Origin: an uncultured Ignavibacteria bacterium
Lineage (GTDB): Bacteria; Bacteroidota; Ignavibacteria; Tepidaquicellales; OLB5
Direction of reading: 5' to 3'
Assembly (NCBI GenBank): GCA_937873695.1
Contig: CALMYL010000028.1
Span: 52,081-116,080 of the forward strand
Length of the DNA: 64,000 bases
Position 1 is the stretch's first letter. Every line of letters starts with the position of its first letter. Positions 1 to 8,792 of the stretch are shown here, piece after piece. Position numbers and translations under genes: made by a program. The notes beneath the pieces are model-generated. The model did not search any database, was not told the DNA's origin, and worked only from the letters and a program-made list of their open reading frames with translations.

Positions 1-3000
1 ACGGAGTCATCGGTCTGATATCGGGCCTGATAGGCGCCCTGTATTCATAATAATTTGATGAATCATTTCCAAGCCTCACAACCACCGCAGCATCATACTT
101 ATTTGCATTTGTGTATGTGAATGAGCTATCGCCATTGACGAACACTTTGAATATTTTGTAATTTACAAGGTCAATGGGTCTGGTGGCAAAGGACTTGAAC
201 ACATATTTGCCCTGTCCGGGCAGTATATTGGTTACATCAAGAGACATTGACTGCTCGTTGGAAAGTACATTCTGGTCAACCTGTGTCTGGTCTTTCTGTC
301 TTAACCCGTCAACAGGAGGGGAATAATAATTGGGATTATCTTCAATGTTAACAACCGAAACTGAATATGAAGTATCATTTTTGTTTGATTTAACCCACTG
401 GTTTCCAACAAGATTAAAATCTACTATCTTTATCTGTGTCTGCTGTTCAAATCCTTTGAACCAGACTCTTGCATACTGAATGTTTGTTAATGTGGCGCTG
501 CCCACAGTTCTTTTCCATTGGTCCAGCGGTATTATAAACTGGTACCAGCCTGCATTTCCGCCGCCTGCGACAAACGGGTGATTGGTGAATGAAACCGAAT
601 CAAGAGGAATAGAATACTCGAAATAACTATTTATTATATCCAGGTTGCCGTTATTATTAAGATCTTCAGTATCAATTCGTTTTGCTTCCGTCAGATTAGT
701 AGCATTCTGTTCGGTTCCGTTGAATGATACATAATTGTTACTACCCTGTATCCATTGGTAATCATCACGACTCGGGTCTCCGCCCGTTTCAGCTGTCAAT
801 TCACCATAATAAAAATTTTCGGCGCTGTTCGGCTGACCGTCAATACCGTTATCTTCACCAACATCCAGCTGGCCGCTGCTGTTTTTATCTTCAGTGTGAT
901 AGTTTGTATTCGGATTGGAAGAATTCAGCGGCATCCGTTTTGATGTAATTATTTTTTCAGAGATCGTTCCAAGATCTATCAACATCTTAGCCGAATCGTT
1001 TTGAATAGGTATTCCGCCGTTAACCTGCATCCACACTTCTATGTAGTTTATATTCTCATCTACCAGATTGGTTTGAGAAGAATTTATGTACTTAAACACT
1101 CCGCTCCATTTGTTTTCTGCAGGCCCTTCAGCGGCAAAATCGCTGTACTTAATATAATTGTAGGCACCAACTGAATCCGGTTTTATATCAAACACCATAG
1201 GTGTAAGAGACTGGTTCTGGTTGCTGGCGATGCTTCGGTTGGGGTAAACTTCAAGAATTGGTACATTGTTCAGCAGGTTATACCAGTTCAGCCTGCCGCG
1301 CTTTCTGCTCATCAAACTGTCACGCACCGCATCTTCAAGAATACCCGGTACAAGTACATTATCATATGGAATAGATGACAAGGTCCACGAAAGGGGATTA
1401 AGCCCCAGAGGTATAACCTTTTTTACGCCTTCAAAATCATCAATGTAGGCAACTGCTTCGCCGTTATCACTGGGGATAATGCTTTTAAGTGTATTGGGGT
1501 CAGGCAGCATGAACGCTATTTCGCCTTTCAGATTCAGTATAGATTCTTCTTTGGTATTATAGCCCGGTATTTTATTTACAAGTTTGGTTAAGAAGTTCGT
1601 CTTAATATCTGTTGATGCGTCAAAACCGATTATAGTATTATTTGTTGGCTCTTCGCCAATTCTTATTTTGTTGTTAAGCGTCTGCTGTTTTAGGTTTATA
1701 AGCGTAAAACCCAGATATGTGGTTTTATTGAACTGAAACTCAGCCCTTGTTCCCAGCAGGGTTTTTGAAGCAAGCTGGAACAGGTCGTTGGTTTCATATG
1801 TAATTTTCAGATTTGCGCCTGCAACCAGGGCCGAAGCATTAATAATTACAAGTTCACCCAGGGAATAATCGATTGAGTAATCAATTCCCTGTGCAAGTTC
1901 AACAGTTCCGTTAAATACTTTTACACTTCCTTCAACAAGATTAAAACCAAGCGAGTATCTTGATGAAGCATCGCCCTTGGCGTTGCCTTTTAAAGTGAAT
2001 TTCAGGTTTCCGAAATTCTGTGCGGTTGATTTGGATGAAGTGTAAATTGTGTCATTTTTCCCGATGTAAATATCTTCCACACCTTTTTCACGAAGCGTAG
2101 TAGAAAATGGCCTTAGAGACGGGAAAATAATATTACCGTTTGCAAGATCAATTGTATTGCCCGGGAAGAAATCGAAATTATTATCGCCGTCAGGCAGAAC
2201 AGTTGTGGGATCGCCGTTTACCCTGTAATCAACGCCGGTTATATTCATATATGTTTTGCCGTTCTTTGGGCCCGTGCCGTTATACTGGGGGGTTGGTGTC
2301 TGTCCCGGCTCGGAATAGTAGATGTTAAATGTCAGATTCGCAGGATCATTTTTTATATTCCTTACCCCAAGATTGTAAATATTCTTCAGCATCCTGTTCC
2401 AAAGACGCGCATAATTGGGGTCCTGGTCAGGCGGCTTCTGGCTTTCGTACCTCAGCAGTTTAAGCTTCAGCATGGCGTTTGATGAAACATCATTTACAAA
2501 ATCACCAATCTGCTTGCCGCTTGAAATGGAATCGTTGAATTTGTACGCCACTGCAATAGCATCCTTGCCGTAAGACTGCAGGTTACCGTTAAGCGTAATA
2601 TAGCCTGCATAGCGGTTCCACGTATATTCCGAGGCATCGAGTTTTACAAAATTACCTATCAGTACATGCCCGGGTACGGCGGTAGTTGTATCAGGAAAGA
2701 AATATCCTCCTGTGGGTCTTACACCAAGAGTATCAAGCCCGTATACAAATCTTTTATTTGGATTGTTGGGCTCAGCATAAACCCAAACCTGCACATCCGT
2801 AACATCAATAGGTGTATTACCGTTAGTGTAATAACGGGTAAAGTACTGACCCCACGTTTCATCAAGCAGGTAATTGGTTTCGGCGTAATCGTAAATAGAA
2901 ATATCAAAAGGCGTTTCAACCGAACCGCCGGTAATATTTACTTCTTTCTTTTCAGATTTTTTCTGTGATGCGATAGTTGTAAGCGTAAGCGGCCCCAGTT

Positions 3001-3910
3001 TAAACTGTGCTTTCACGCCAAACAAAGCCTGCGTACTTCCAATTAAATTAGAACGGGTTTCAAGTGAAACGTTACCGGCCTCTATGAGCTGAATAACTTC
3101 ATCAGGATAGCCTGTGTATTTTAGCTTAAGCTGGTTCTCGAATTCAAATGTACGCTGTGAGTTCCAGTCAGCATCCACAGTAAGCTTATCACCAACTGTA
3201 CCTTTTGTGGTTACCTGTACTTCCTGTTTAAAGTTAATGTTGTTCTGGTTTTGGGATTCAGAAAGAATAGTTGAAAGATCATTGGTGCTGCGCTGGTATG
3301 ACGCGGTTATATCGATGATACCGTTTATTTTCAGATTAATAGTTGGCGGCCCGAAAATTGTCTCCGTGGCAAACGGCAGGGGAATGGTAATTTCCGTGAT
3401 ATTCTTGAACAGCTTTTCAAGGTCATCCTGTGTTTCTATCTGGAACTTATCCGAAACGATCCTGTAGAACTGGTCTTTAAGACCTAACTGGCTTCTTAGC
3501 TCAATATATTTATCCAATGGTATAACAAGGGGAACTTTAAGCTGCTCGTTATCTATTGATTCTGTTATGATAACATTATCAAGCGAATCAAACTTAACGC
3601 TGTAATTTATCTGGGATGAACCATAGAGCAGTAAAGAAGAACGCCAAACGCCGTAATCAGGTACTGGTTCATCTACTCTTTCAAACTTAAAATTGTTTAC
3701 CCTTGCAGTCGAGTCAATGGGACCCCTGATCTTTGTTGTATCGCTTATTAATGAGGTATCAATGTAAGAGCCGGATGTATCAATGAACCCGATCTGGAAC
3801 TTACTTCTATCCCTGCCCTGAGCGAAAGTATCTTTGAATGTGCCTATTCCTGCCATAAAACATACGGCAAGCAGCAGATACTTAATGTAATTGGTTTTAT
3901 ATTTTAACAA
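1..3910 (-). CDS. sprA: SprA, type IX secretion outer-membrane channel (5' part)
   Basis: The reading frame is open on the minus strand from about 3910 to the left edge, about 1300 residues. The family is usually about 2400 residues, so the C-terminal half lies outside. SprA forms the very large outer-membrane barrel that exports type IX cargo. Visible hallmarks are an N-terminal signal peptide ending near TFAQ, segments such as SLETRSNLIGSTQALFG and LTIASQKKSEKKE, repeated YEINDLF-like beta strands, and acidic Asn/Asp-rich loops (DLNNNGNLD, NSAENFYYGE). The start is uncertain: TTG at 3910 gives a full basic-plus-hydrophobic signal peptide, while ATG at 3856 would leave only the end of it, so 3910 is preferred. 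Nine genes in this window encode proteins with the sorting domain this machine recognises. Confidence 0.88.
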   Translation of the reverse strand, partial: MLKYKTNYIKYLLLAVCFMAGIGTFKDTFAQGRDRSKFQIGFIDTSGSYIDTSLISDTTKIRGPIDSTARVNNFKFERVDEPVPDYGVWRSSLLLYGSSQINYSVKFDSLDNVIITESIDNEQLKVPLVIPLDKYIELRSQLGLKDQFYRIVSDKFQIETQDDLEKLFKNITEITIPLPFATETIFGPPTINLKINGIIDITASYQRSTNDLSTILSESQNQNNINFKQEVQVTTKGTVGDKLTVDADWNSQRTFEFENQLKLKYTGYPDEVIQLIEAGNVSLETRSNLIGSTQALFGVKAQFKLGPLTLTTIASQKKSEKKEVNITGGSVETPFDISIYDYAETNYLLDETWGQYFTRYYTNGNTPIDVTDVQVWVYAEPNNPNKRFVYGLDTLGVRPTGGYFFPDTTTAVPGHVLIGNFVKLDASEYTWNRYAGYITLNGNLQSYGKDAIAVAYKFNDSISSGKQIGDFVNDVSSNAMLKLKLLRYESQKPPDQDPNYARLWNRMLKNIYNLGVRNIKNDPANLTFNIYYSEPGQTPTPQYNGTGPKNGKTYMNITGVDYRVNGDPTTVLPDGDNNFDFFPGNTIDLANGNIIFPSLRPFSTTLREKGVEDIYIGKNDTIYTSSKSTAQNFGNLKFTLKGNAKGDASSRYSLGFNLVEGSVKVFNGTVELAQGIDYSIDYSLGELVIINASALVAGANLKITYETNDLFQLASKTLLGTRAEFQFNKTTYLGFTLINLKQQTLNNKIRIGEEPTNNTIIGFDASTDIKTNFLTKLVNKIPGYNTKEESILNLKGEIAFMLPDPNTLKSIIPSDNGEAVAYIDDFEGVKKVIPLGLNPLSWTLSSIPYDNVLVPGILEDAVRDSLMSRKRGRLNWYNLLNNVPILEVYPNRSIASNQNQSLTPMVFDIKPDSVGAYNYIKYSDFAAEGPAENKWSGVFKYINSSQTNLVDENINYIEVWMQVNGGIPIQNDSAKMLIDLGTISEKIITSKRMPLNSSNPNTNYHTEDKNSSGQLDVGEDNGIDGQPNSAENFYYGELTAETGGDPSRDDYQWIQGSNNYVSFNGTEQNATNLTEAKRIDTEDLNNNGNLDIINSYFEYSIPLDSVSFTNHPFVAGGGNAGWYQFIIPLDQWKRTVGSATLTNIQYARVWFKGFEQQTQIKIVDFNLVGNQWVKSNKNDTSYSVSVVNIEDNPNYYSPPVDGLRQKDQTQVDQNVLSNEQSMSLDVTNILPGQGKYVFKSFATRPIDLVNYKIFKVFVNGDSSFTYTNANKYDAAVVVRLGNDSSNYYEYRAPIRPDIRPMTP

Positions 3911-4054
3911 TAATATACTCTAAGATTTAAAACCGTAATTATTGCTTCATAGGCATTTTTAGTTTGTAATTACGTAATTTTAGGTTTTGAACACAAATAA
4001 TGCAATACCAAAATTTTTAAATGAAAAATTTTGTCATTTTATTAAAATAATACA

Positions 4055-4708
4055 GTGACCTTGTTTATTTTTCATAAAAATGCTATTTTTAAAGAATTAA
4101 TTGAAAATGCAGCTAAAATACGTGAGAAAAGGAGCAGAGACTTCGAATCTGACCACGAATTTGATATTACCGAACATTGGGATGGCAGCAGATCCAATGG
4201 GAAATTAAGCGGCAAAGTGCTGGTGCTTAACCAGAACTATGAGGCTATGAGCATTTGTAATGTACAAAGAGCTGTTGTCCTTTTATTCCTTGGCAAGGCC
4301 GAGCTTATTTCATCCAAAGATTCGAAGAAAGTGCATTCAGTAAGAACCGCCCTGCCGTTTCCGACAATTGTAAGGCTTAGGGTGTATATTAAAGTTCCAT
4401 ATAAAAAGATCGTTCTTTCAAGGAAAAATATTTTGAGACGCGATAATCATAAATGCATTTACTGCCAGCGGGCAGATCTTCAGCTTACAATAGACCATAT
4501 TGTGCCTAAATCAAAAGGCGGCGATGATACCTGGGAAAACCTTGTTACCGCATGCGTGAAGTGCAATAATAAAAAAGGTGACCGCTCGCCTGAAGAAGCT
4601 AAAATGCCGCTGCTTAAAAAGCCATCAAAGCCTTCTCATATTACATTTATGAAGCATTTTATAGGCAGAGTTGATGAGGACTGGAAACCTTATTTGTATA
4701 TGAATTAG
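4055..4708 (+). CDS. HNH endonuclease family protein
   Basis: 217 residues. The N-terminal half has the conserved block VLVLNQNYEAMSICNVQRAV (residues 55-74) seen in the widespread small HNH proteins of this phylum. The C-terminal half is an HNH nuclease fold: zinc pairs CIYC (134-137) and CVKC (167-170) around the DHIVPKSKGG core with the catalytic His at 148. Family members are predicted DNA nucleases, and their biological role is poorly defined; there is no methylase or restriction partner here. The start is GTG at 4055 or TTG at 4061, as no ATG precedes the conserved block. The first 50 residues look like a charged extension and may be partly untranslated. It is transcribed away from sprA. 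Confidence 0.85.
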   Translation: MTLFIFHKNAIFKELIENAAKIREKRSRDFESDHEFDITEHWDGSRSNGKLSGKVLVLNQNYEAMSICNVQRAVVLLFLGKAELISSKDSKKVHSVRTALPFPTIVRLRVYIKVPYKKIVLSRKNILRRDNHKCIYCQRADLQLTIDHIVPKSKGGDDTWENLVTACVKCNNKKGDRSPEEAKMPLLKKPSKPSHITFMKHFIGRVDEDWKPYLYMN

Positions 4709-4946
4709 GTTTGCAGAAAGCGCTGACAGCAGCACATGCATTCCTGCAAATGCCTTCAATGTCATTCTGCAAAGCGGGATTTCGCTTTGCTCAAAATTAC
4801 AAAGCCCAAATGTCAAAATATTTTTAATTTGTTAATTCGGAATTAGTGAAAGTTTTTGTCATTCCCTGTTTACCACTTTGGGGCGAAAGCAGGAATCTTT
4901 TTTTACAGGTTACGATATTTTAAAAACTAAATCATAATATAACTTA
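4709..4946. other. Intergenic region with REP-like hairpin
   Basis: No gene was seen. It contains a perfect inverted repeat, GCAAAGCG at 4769-4776 and CGCTTTGC at 4783-4790, and around 4861-4900 a degenerate copy of a repeat ending gcaggaatct. A related sequence occurs at about 23391-23423, upstream of the minus-strand dehydrogenase. The hairpin may help to end transcription of the HNH gene, but it lacks a following T run. Confidence 0.5.
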
Positions 4947-6437
4947 ATGCTGGAATACAAAATTTACATAAACGGTGAGTTCAGGGATGCATCCGATAAA
5001 GGAACGATGGATTCAATAAATCCCTACGATAAAAGCGTTTTCGCGAAGCTTGCCAAATCAACTGTTGAAGATACCAAACTTGCCATTAAAGCCGCAAGGA
5101 ATGCCTTCGATAGCGGCGTATGGACAGGTAAAACAAATGAAGAGCGCAGCGTAATATTAAAACAAATTGCTGATAAGATAAAAGAAAATTCCGCAATGCT
5201 GCAGGAATTGGAAATTCAGGAATCAGGCTCAACTTACAAGAAATCAAAGGACGATATGTTTTTAACATATCGTGCTGCAAGCACTTTCGCAAAACTTGCG
5301 CTCACCGATCTCAATGAAACACTGGATATTTCTAAAGAAGGTGTAAGCAAAAATCTATTGGTGCGTGAACCCGTGGGAGTTGTTTCAGCTATCATTCCGT
5401 GGAACTTCCCGCTGCAAATGGCAATGTGGAAAATAGGACCCGCTTTAGCCGCAGGCTGCACTATAGTGCTGAAACCCGCACCTGAAACATCAGTCAGCGC
5501 GCTTGAACTTGCTAAGATCATTGATTCAACCGACCTGCCAAAGGGTGTTGTTAATATTATTACAGGTGATGCGGAAGTTGGCGAAGAGATGGTAACAAAC
5601 CCGATGGTTGATAAGGTCGCTTTCACCGGGTCAACTGAAATTGGCAGAAAAGTAATGTCACTTGCTTCGGCAACGATGAAAAGTGTTACACTTGAGCTTG
5701 GCGGCAAATCAGCAAGTATAATTTTAGATGATGCTGATCTGGATCTGGCAATAGATGGTTCAGCTTACGCGGGATATTTCCATAACGGGCAGTGCTGTGT
5801 GGCGGGTTCACGTTTAATTTTAACCAACAAGAATTACGATGAAGTTGTTGAGAGATTAAAAGCCAAGCTTGCCAAAATGAAAATAGGCAATCCGATGGAT
5901 AAGGATACTGATATTGGTCCGATGGTAAGCGAAAAACAGCAGAAGCGGGTTTTGGAGTATATTGAAATAGGAAAAAAAGAAGGCGCGAAACTTGTTTATG
6001 GCGGGGGAGTGCCTAAAGGATTTGAATCAGGCTGTTATGTAGAACCGACATTGTTTGCTGATGTTAGTAATGATATGCGAATTGCGCAGGAAGAAATTTT
6101 CGGTCCGGTGCTTGCTGTTATAAAGGCTGAGAGTGAAAATGACGCAATACGTATAGCAAATGCTTCAAGCTTCGGTCTTGCAGGCGGTGTATGGTCACGC
6201 GACAACGACCGCGCGCTTGATGTAGCAAAGCAACTGAGGGCCGGTACTATATGGATCAACGAGTGGCACATCCTCAATGATAAAGCGCCGTTTGGCGGTT
6301 ACAAGCAAAGCGGAGTTGGCAGAGAGCTTGGCATTGAAGGATTGAAAGCCTACACAGAAGTTAAGCACATTCACATTGATGAAGTGCTTGACCGAAAGAA
6401 GAAATTCTGGTATAATGTTACAGTGCCGCAGGATTGA
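4947..6437 (+). CDS. NAD(P)-dependent aldehyde dehydrogenase
   Basis: 496 residues, the usual length for the class 1/2 aldehyde dehydrogenase superfamily, which oxidises aldehydes to carboxylic acids in the cytoplasm. Motifs: PWNFPLQMAMWKIGPALAAG (151-170, coenzyme fold), FTGSTEIG (226-233), catalytic Glu250 in LELGGKS, nucleophile Cys284 in NGQCCVAGSR, and EEIFGPVL near the C-terminus. The motifs place it with betaine-aldehyde or acetaldehyde dehydrogenases, but the substrate cannot be told from sequence. The start is the ATG at 4947, and no Shine-Dalgarno sequence is visible. It is monocistronic, followed 45 bp later by a hairpin terminator. Confidence 0.93.
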   Translation: MLEYKIYINGEFRDASDKGTMDSINPYDKSVFAKLAKSTVEDTKLAIKAARNAFDSGVWTGKTNEERSVILKQIADKIKENSAMLQELEIQESGSTYKKSKDDMFLTYRAASTFAKLALTDLNETLDISKEGVSKNLLVREPVGVVSAIIPWNFPLQMAMWKIGPALAAGCTIVLKPAPETSVSALELAKIIDSTDLPKGVVNIITGDAEVGEEMVTNPMVDKVAFTGSTEIGRKVMSLASATMKSVTLELGGKSASIILDDADLDLAIDGSAYAGYFHNGQCCVAGSRLILTNKNYDEVVERLKAKLAKMKIGNPMDKDTDIGPMVSEKQQKRVLEYIEIGKKEGAKLVYGGGVPKGFESGCYVEPTLFADVSNDMRIAQEEIFGPVLAVIKAESENDAIRIANASSFGLAGGVWSRDNDRALDVAKQLRAGTIWINEWHILNDKAPFGGYKQSGVGRELGIEGLKAYTEVKHIHIDEVLDRKKKFWYNVTVPQD

Positions 6438-6482
6438 ACTTGAAGTGAAAAGTCAAAAGTAAAAAAGCAAAAAAGGATTTTT

Positions 6483-6512
6483 AAGGCGGCCTAAAAGGGG
6501 ACGCCTTTTTTT
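6483..6512 (+). terminator. Rho-independent terminator after aldehyde dehydrogenase
   Basis: Stem AAGGCG/CGCCTT at 6483-6488 and 6502-6507 closes a loop that can pair further (GCC with GGG), followed by a run of T. The same design, with loop TAAAA and a CGCCTT closing arm, recurs at 10285. Confidence 0.8.
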
Positions 6513-6541
6513 ATGACCCAAATCATTCTTCTGTCTTAATT

Positions 6542-6610
6542 GGTATATTATATTTGTAATGAATCTATAAATACCATAGCAAACTATAGATACCCGAGCC
6601 TTTCTGCTGA
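6542..6610. repeat. Direct repeat, copy 1
   Basis: A 69-bp segment matching 8550-8618 except for three bases; the core 6546-6602 is identical. It contains TATATTTG (6549-6556), the Bacteroidetes -7 promoter consensus, followed by an inverted repeat ATCTATA/TATAGAT with a 15-base loop. Each copy lies about 170-180 bp upstream of the start of a secreted propeller-like protein gene. Confidence 0.9.
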
Positions 6611-6776
6611 AGTATAACTTCTTTTCTCGATTTGAAGATCATTTTATGCTTGACAATTGACAACAAATATTGTAATTTGTTATTGACAAATATAAGTATA
6701 ACCCGAATCCTTTGAGTTTACTGTGAAAACGGGAAAACGAACCAAACTGAGACACACCGATTTATTTTTTAAAAAT

Positions 6777-8264
6777 ATGAGAAAAATACCTGAAAAACTT
6801 GTAAATTTTATTAATGCTAAAGCATTTAGTTTTGTCTTGGTATTAATCGGTATTGTATGCAGTGCAAGTTTTGGACAAAGTATAACCTGGCAAAGAACTT
6901 TTAATGGGCCAGCAAATTATAACGACAGAGCATATTCATTAACACCGGCTGATGGCAATAATTTTTATGCAGTCGGAAGAACAATTGTAAGCGGATATTA
7001 CCATTATATTTTAAAGCTAAATGAATTTGGTGATACCCTCTGGACCAGAAGTATCCAGATAAATCCTGGTTTTGGGGATTTTAGTTTAAGTTCTGTAACA
7101 GATGGAACAGGTGGAGTTGTTGTTACCGGTGATAATGATACGAGTTTTACTATGAAGCTTGATAAGAATGGAAATATTATTTGGTATAAAAATTATAATA
7201 CAATAGCCGCAAAATGTTATAGCATAATTAAGAAAATCGATGGTGGCTATATCTCTTGTGGTTTTAAACTAAGTTCTGATTACTATGGTTATGTACTTAG
7301 TATTGATTCATCGGGAAATTTGTTATGGCAGAGAGAATATCCTTCAACCGAATTGAGAATTTACCATGACCTAATAGAAAATTTTGACGGTTTTTATCTT
7401 ACAGGCAGCGTTACAGATGCTATTGTTGATACTAATCATGTTTTATTGACGAAAATTGATATTTTTGGTGAAGTACAGTGGGAAAAGAGATATACTATAT
7501 TTGGCAAAGATGGAAATGGTAAAAAAATAGCAAGATTGAAAGATAAGATAATTATTGCAGGCACAACAACGGATTCAATTTTAAACCAGGCAAGAGGTTA
7601 TATTATGGAATTAGATACTATTGGTAATGTTGCTCGTACAATAGTATTTCCATCAAACAGAAGTGAAAGCTTACAAGACATGCTTATATTAAATGAGAGT
7701 AGATTGCTTTTAATTCTTACGAGAGATTCAACATTTAATATAAGTACAACAAGGGTAATTATAACAGATTTATCCGGAAATATCGTAAATGAAAAACATT
7801 TTATACCTCCACAAAATGAAGGAGATATACACTTGGTTTCCGGAATGAAAACGAGTAATGGTGACTTATTATTTGCAGGTAACAGTTATATTGATACAAA
7901 CGCTACCAGTGAAGACGTTTTTGTTGCCAGAACAGACAGCATGTTATATGTACCTCCAATTGCAATCATTAATTCAAACTCACAAATACCAAAAACATTT
8001 GAAATTTCAGAGCCTTTTCCTAATCCATTTAATCCAGGCACAAAAATAGTTTATAAACTAAATAAAAACACTAACATTAGTATAAATATTTATGATATAA
8101 ATGGAAGATTTGTAAAAGCTTTAGTAAATGGTTTTAAAAAATCCGGCACATACATTCTGAATTTAGAACTTGATGAAAATAAATATTCAAGTGGCATATA
8201 TTTTATTAGTTTTGCTTCAAATAATAATTATATAGTAACTAAGAGGCTCATTTACATTAAGTAA
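6777..8264 (+). CDS. Secreted beta-propeller-like protein with type IX sorting domain
   Basis: About 495 residues from the ATG at 6777. That start is preferred over an in-frame GTG at 6723 because it puts the signal peptide (MRKIPEK, hydrophobic core, cleavage near SFGQ) at the N-terminus. The body is a series of roughly 45-residue units ending in patterns such as LDKNGNIIWYKNY, LNEFGDTLWTRS and IDIFGEVQWEKR, typical of quinoprotein-like or WD40-like propellers. The last 90 residues are the type IX sorting domain (EPFPNPFNPGTKIVY ... SSGIYFISF ... LIYIK). It is predicted to be exported or anchored at the cell surface; the substrate is unknown. It is paralogous to the gene at 8793. Confidence 0.85.
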   Translation: MRKIPEKLVNFINAKAFSFVLVLIGIVCSASFGQSITWQRTFNGPANYNDRAYSLTPADGNNFYAVGRTIVSGYYHYILKLNEFGDTLWTRSIQINPGFGDFSLSSVTDGTGGVVVTGDNDTSFTMKLDKNGNIIWYKNYNTIAAKCYSIIKKIDGGYISCGFKLSSDYYGYVLSIDSSGNLLWQREYPSTELRIYHDLIENFDGFYLTGSVTDAIVDTNHVLLTKIDIFGEVQWEKRYTIFGKDGNGKKIARLKDKIIIAGTTTDSILNQARGYIMELDTIGNVARTIVFPSNRSESLQDMLILNESRLLLILTRDSTFNISTTRVIITDLSGNIVNEKHFIPPQNEGDIHLVSGMKTSNGDLLFAGNSYIDTNATSEDVFVARTDSMLYVPPIAIINSNSQIPKTFEISEPFPNPFNPGTKIVYKLNKNTNISINIYDINGRFVKALVNGFKKSGTYILNLELDENKYSSGIYFISFASNNNYIVTKRLIYIK

Positions 8265-8291
8265 TATTCCCTAAATTAAAACTGGATAATC

Positions 8292-8567
8292 ATGAAAACT
8301 TTATACAAAATTTTATTCTGTTTTTATTTTTTGATAACTTTAAATTTGTTTACTCAGGATGAGGAACCACCACCTTATACAGGAGAAATAAAAATTGTTA
8401 ACCAATCTACTACCCGTACTATTTATGTAAAAGTGTATCCGGTAAGTATGCTTTTTAACGGATATGGTTTTTATGATCTGCATACTAGATATCCAGATGA
8501 TGAAGATACAAATACATATCATTATATGACAGGAGTTTATCTCAGCTCCGGTGTATTATATTTGTAA
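8292..8567 (+). pseudogene. Small secreted protein, probably truncated by the repeat
   Basis: 91 residues with a clear signal peptide (MKTLYKILFCFYFLITLNLF, cleavage near TQ), then an acidic/proline stretch and a beta-rich segment (GEIKIVNQSTTRTIYVKVYP). The frame is open until it enters repeat copy 2 (from 8550); its last six residues and stop codon are supplied by the repeat. This suggests the original gene was longer and was cut by the rearrangement that placed the repeat here. There is no recognisable family. It begins 27 bp after the preceding secreted gene, so the two were probably cotranscribed. It could also be a short intact gene. Confidence 0.5.
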
Positions 8568-8618
8568 TGAATCTATAAATACCATAGCAAACTATAGATA
8601 CCCGAGCCTTGATGCTGA
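8550..8618. repeat. Direct repeat, copy 2
   Basis: Second copy of the 69-bp repeat at 6542-6610; bases 8554-8610 are identical to 6546-6602. The -7-like TATATTTG is at 8557-8564. It overlaps the end of the 8292 reading frame and precedes the gene at 8793. Confidence 0.9.
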
Positions 8619-8733
8619 TTTTCCGCAAAAATTAAATAATTTTTAAATTAAGCGCATTTATTTTTTGCTTTAATGTTGTAAAAAGCCAAAAAGTGTATTA
8701 TTTTAATTAAATTACTGCAAAATTACTGTTGAT

Positions 8734-8768
8734 AAAATGATGGTATCATTTTAGAAACCTTGTTTCTA
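8734..8768. promoter_or_regulatory. Two adjacent palindromes in the leader of the 8793 gene
   Basis: AAAATGAT-GGT-ATCATTTT (8734-8752) is immediately followed by TAGAAAC-CTT-GTTTCTA (8752-8768). Both are perfect inverted repeats with 3-base loops and end 25 bp before the start codon. They could be an operator pair or RNA hairpins controlling translation. Neither has the T run of a terminator. Confidence 0.55.
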
Positions 8769-8792
8769 AGGCGAAAAAAGAATTTAATTAAA

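Larger units (their letters stand above)
6438..6776. other. Intergenic region: terminator, direct-repeat copy 1, leader
   Basis: Besides the terminator and repeat copy 1, the stretch 6650-6705 is AT-rich. It holds two TTGACAA elements, each followed by AAATAT (about 6655-6669 and 6683-6696), and an overlapping imperfect inverted repeat around ACAAATATTGT. It probably holds the promoter of the next gene. No small coding gene was found. Confidence 0.5.

Noticed and set aside
724..3467. Short plus-strand frames
   Set aside because: They are shadows of the continuous minus-strand sprA frame.
6723..6776. GTG start for the 6777 gene
   Set aside because: It would put 18 polar residues ahead of the signal peptide.
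6542..8618. Insertion sequence bounded by the direct repeats
   Set aside because: No transposase or terminal inverted repeats are present between the copies; the content is a secreted-protein gene.
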